A stretch of 8,263 bases of DNA from Flavobacteriia bacterium. GTDB taxonomy: Bacteria > Bacteroidota > Bacteroidia > Flavobacteriales > Flavobacteriaceae. The number at the start of each line of letters is the position of its first letter. Within the stretch, counting starts at the first letter, position 1. Below, one piece after another: positions 6,465 to 8,263 of the stretch. The notes beneath the pieces were generated by a model that was not told the DNA's origin, searched no databases, and saw nothing but the letters and a program-made list of their open reading frames with translations. Position numbers and translations under genes: made by a program. The stretch lies in contig DRQI01000387.1 in assembly GCA_011330545.1 (NCBI GenBank), positions 1 to 8,263 of the forward strand, written 5' to 3'.

Positions 6465-7583
6465 ATGGTTTTACAAGTAGAGGCTAATACCGCTATCCTT
6501 TCGTTTTACGGCTGGTGGCAATTTGCCGTATGCTTATTTGCCTTTGTAGCTTTAATGGCTATATGGTGGCATATTGGCAAACGCCAAAATGATTTCGGAC
6601 AGGTTTGGTTGGCGTTGTCCATACTCTGTTGGAGTATTTCAGGTGCTATTGAAGTGTACTATGCACATTCTACAGCGGCAAACGGCTTCTTATTAGACGG
6701 ATGGCGTAGTATCTTATCATTGTGTAACAGCCTCTTTATATTACTGGCCTTGCCTTGGTTTCGATATTTGCCAAAACCCGTAGAGCAGGTCATCAAATCT
6801 AAATTTTGGATATATATTATAGGCTTGCCCTTCTTATTTTCAATACTGCCTACCATTAATAAGATGATTTCAGGAAAAACAGTGAGTATTATCAGTGAAT
6901 TAGACGTTTACTATGCCTTTTTAACATTGGCCTTTTTAGGCTTGGTATTGTGGGAATCTTTTGCGAAGCGAAGATTAAAAATACTGGCATGGCTATCATT
7001 AGTAACGATTGCAATTACATTAATAGCACAACTGTATAAATTAACAGACGCAGAAGTCAATGTAACCCTGCTTTCAGCCATTTTTAAAACTTCGCTAATC
7101 ATGCTATTTTTTGCGTTGGCATTGAGTTGGGTAAAAGAATTAGCAGAAAATGTAATTCCCGATGCCATAAATTTTCATATAAAATTTAACAAGCAAAAAA
7201 ATGATAAAGGCAACTACGAACGATGTGTCTTTTTAAAAGGCTTGCCCGGCGGCCATGAACGAAAAGTAAAATTGACACCGACATTGTATGAGTTGTTTGT
7301 AAAATTTGCCAAACGTAAAAAAGATAACCAAAATACCTGGTTAGAAATTAAACCTAAAAGTTATAATACAACAGAAAAAAACTTTGATATTAACGATTAT
7401 AACGAAATCAAACGCCTATTAATTGCCCTATTGGATGGTATTTTCGGAAAAGAAAATTGGACGAAAGACCACCATTTCAAGCCCCTAAAAAACACCCTTT
7501 TCGAAATGTCGGAAAAACGCGAACGGAAAATTCGTTTGGCCATTCCAAAAGAAAATATTTCGCTAGAGCCTCGCGGCAAGTAG
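6465..7583 (+). CDS. Seven-helix membrane protein with basic C-terminal cytoplasmic domain, possible membrane-bound regulator
   Basis: This 372-residue protein has seven predicted membrane helices (about 17-36, 46-66, 82-101, 113-131, 147-165, 171-191, 199-222). Basic residues cluster in the loops after helices 1, 3 and 5, which puts the N-terminus outside and residues 223-372 in the cytoplasm. The cytoplasmic part is basic and alternates strand and helix: a strand-rich start (about 236-270), LTPTLYELFVKFAKRK (270-285), a helix 312-328, then LKNTLFEMSEKRERKIRLAI (341-360). The order, with an LTP..YEL-type helix and a late basic helix followed by a strand, is reminiscent of an OmpR/PhoB-type winged helix, but the match is by eye only. 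I know no named family. An alternative is a sensor with a protein-binding domain. The start ATG fits the promoter at 6418-6444. The downstream gene is a symporter on the same strand after 172 bases. Confidence 0.85.
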   Translation: MVLQVEANTAILSFYGWWQFAVCLFAFVALMAIWWHIGKRQNDFGQVWLALSILCWSISGAIEVYYAHSTAANGFLLDGWRSILSLCNSLFILLALPWFRYLPKPVEQVIKSKFWIYIIGLPFLFSILPTINKMISGKTVSIISELDVYYAFLTLAFLGLVLWESFAKRRLKILAWLSLVTIAITLIAQLYKLTDAEVNVTLLSAIFKTSLIMLFFALALSWVKELAENVIPDAINFHIKFNKQKNDKGNYERCVFLKGLPGGHERKVKLTPTLYELFVKFAKRKKDNQNTWLEIKPKSYNTTEKNFDINDYNEIKRLLIALLDGIFGKENWTKDHHFKPLKNTLFEMSEKRERKIRLAIPKENISLEPRGK

Positions 7584-7652
7584 GAGCTTAATACCCGCCG
7601 TTATCTATGTTGTGATTTATAAACTTTTGGGCAATAAGCCAAACCCCATTCT

Positions 7653-7680
7653 ATGTCAGTAAGTATTTTACTGACATTTT
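7653..7680 (+). terminator. Strong hairpin, probable terminator of the seven-helix gene
   Basis: ATGTCAGTAA (7653-7662) pairs perfectly over ten bases with TTACTGACAT (7668-7677) around the loop GTATT, followed by T-rich DNA (TTTTCAACTTTTTT). It lies 69 bases after the stop of the seven-helix gene and 75 bases before the symporter ATG. The stem is AT-rich, so it may equally be a DNA inverted repeat bound by a regulator of the symporter gene. Confidence 0.5.
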
Positions 7681-7700
7681 CAACTTTTTTCTGACTTTTT
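7666..7700 (+). repeat. 15-base direct repeat phased at 20 bases upstream of the symporter gene
   Basis: Two copies of TTTTnCTGACnTTTT occur at 7666-7680 and 7686-7700, identical at 13 of 15 positions, with starts exactly 20 bases apart, about two helical turns. A reverse-orientation GTCAG lies at 7655-7659, the left arm of the hairpin. The array ends seven bases before a TATAAT sequence (7708-7713) and 55 bases before the symporter ATG, so it may be a regulator-binding array. Confidence 0.4.
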
Positions 7701-7755
7701 TCCATGGTATAATTTCTTTGCCACAACTTGTGCTCGAATCATAAAATAGATTACC

Positions 7756-8263
7756 ATGAACTTGAAGCAAAAAAACTACCTGTTAATTATACTCATAACC
7801 TTATGGCCTTTTTTAATAAATGCACAAAGCAAAGGCTTAGACGAACAAATTAACGATGCCTTTATGCCTTTTGCCATTTGGTGGGAAAATTTCATATTTA
7901 CACAAGTTATCATTGGCGGGGTTGGCATTCCGGTTGTTCTTATTTTATTACTTTTTGGCGCTTCGTTTTTTACCGTATACTTTAAGTTCGTAAACATCAG
8001 GCATTTTGTAACAGCCATTAAAGTAGTCCGTGGTAATTATGATTCTTTAGAAGAGACCACTCCTATAGTAAAACCCCATGTTTTTGAAGTTGATGGTGAT
8101 TTGGTAGATACCATTAAAGACGAAAGCCACCATGGTGAAGTCAATCACTTTCAGGCCTTGGCAACTGCCGTTTCAGGCACAGTAGGCCTCGGTAATATTG
8201 CAATGGTTGCCGTAGCAATTTCTATCGGTGGGCCGGGGGCAACTTTTTGGATGGTAATAGCCG
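7756..8263 (+). CDS. Sodium:amino acid (alanine/glycine) symporter, AgcS family, 5' part
   Basis: The first 169 codons are present and the frame runs off the window. The product should be an inner-membrane protein importing alanine or glycine with Na+. Family motifs are [16 protein letters not shown] (134-149) and GGPGATFWM (158-166), the substrate/Na+-binding region of the early helices. A membrane helix lies at about 53-75. Two features are unusual for the generic family: a signal-like N-terminus (hydrophobic 8-22, then INAQS), and a hydrophilic insert at about 94-131 with an acidic run and a His pair. Such extensions are, as I recall, seen in Bacteroidota homologues. Met150 follows GNIA where the family usually has Gly. 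The start is the ATG at 7756, preceded by ATTACC rather than a Shine-Dalgarno sequence. A repeat array and hairpin lie upstream. Confidence 0.9.
   Translation, partial: MNLKQKNYLLIILITLWPFLINAQSKGLDEQINDAFMPFAIWWENFIFTQVIIGGVGIPVVLILLLFGASFFTVYFKFVNIRHFVTAIKVVRGNYDSLEETTPIVKPHVFEVDGDLVDTIKDESHHGEVNHFQALATAVSGTVGLGNIAMVAVAISIGGPGATFWMVIA

Noticed and set aside
7626..7643. Hairpin TTTGG/CCAAA after the seven-helix gene
   Set aside because: Five pairs with an 8-base loop and no T-tract; the hairpin at 7653-7677 is far stronger.
7776..8018. 80-residue open frame on the - strand inside the symporter gene
   Set aside because: Antisense shadow of a clear AgcS coding sequence, without any recognisable feature.

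Overview
The window looks like a chromosomal segment of a marine-type member of the Bacteroidota, most likely Flavobacteriaceae. The DNA is AT-rich. Most starts lack a Shine-Dalgarno sequence and have an A-rich leader instead. A promoter matching the Bacteroidota -7 box (TAnnTTTG) is visible. One N-terminal signal sequence ends in the motif INAQ that is common in this phylum. Several proteins read like flavobacterial family members. No tRNA, rRNA, CRISPR array, transposase or phage gene was seen.

Layout. The left third (1-4025, + strand) holds the tail of an unidentified gene, a soluble 411-residue protein that I believe is of the DUF6638 type, a 172-residue three-helix membrane protein and a 564-residue protein with three N-terminal membrane helices and a large, probably periplasmic domain. 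None has a function I can name. Their shared orientation suggests a set working at the cell envelope, but gaps of 104-222 bases with repeat-like palindromes separate them, so they may not form one transcript. A possible gene remnant lies at 1479-1634.

The middle (4083-6372, - strand) is a probable two-gene operon: an AI-2E/PerM family transporter followed by a class I SAM-dependent methyltransferase with a THUMP-like C-terminus. It converges with the left cluster across a 57-base gap.

The right third (+ strand) starts from a 92-base divergent intergenic region with an AT-rich palindrome and a -7 promoter box. It encodes a seven-helix membrane protein with a basic cytoplasmic domain that may be a winged-helix-like fold. 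A 172-base intergenic region follows, with a strong hairpin and a 15-base direct repeat phased at 20 bases. Last comes the 5' part of an AgcS-type sodium:amino acid symporter, cut by the window end.

The best candidates for undescribed biology are the left-hand three-gene envelope cluster, the seven-helix protein with its cytoplasmic domain, and the phased repeat array ahead of the symporter gene.
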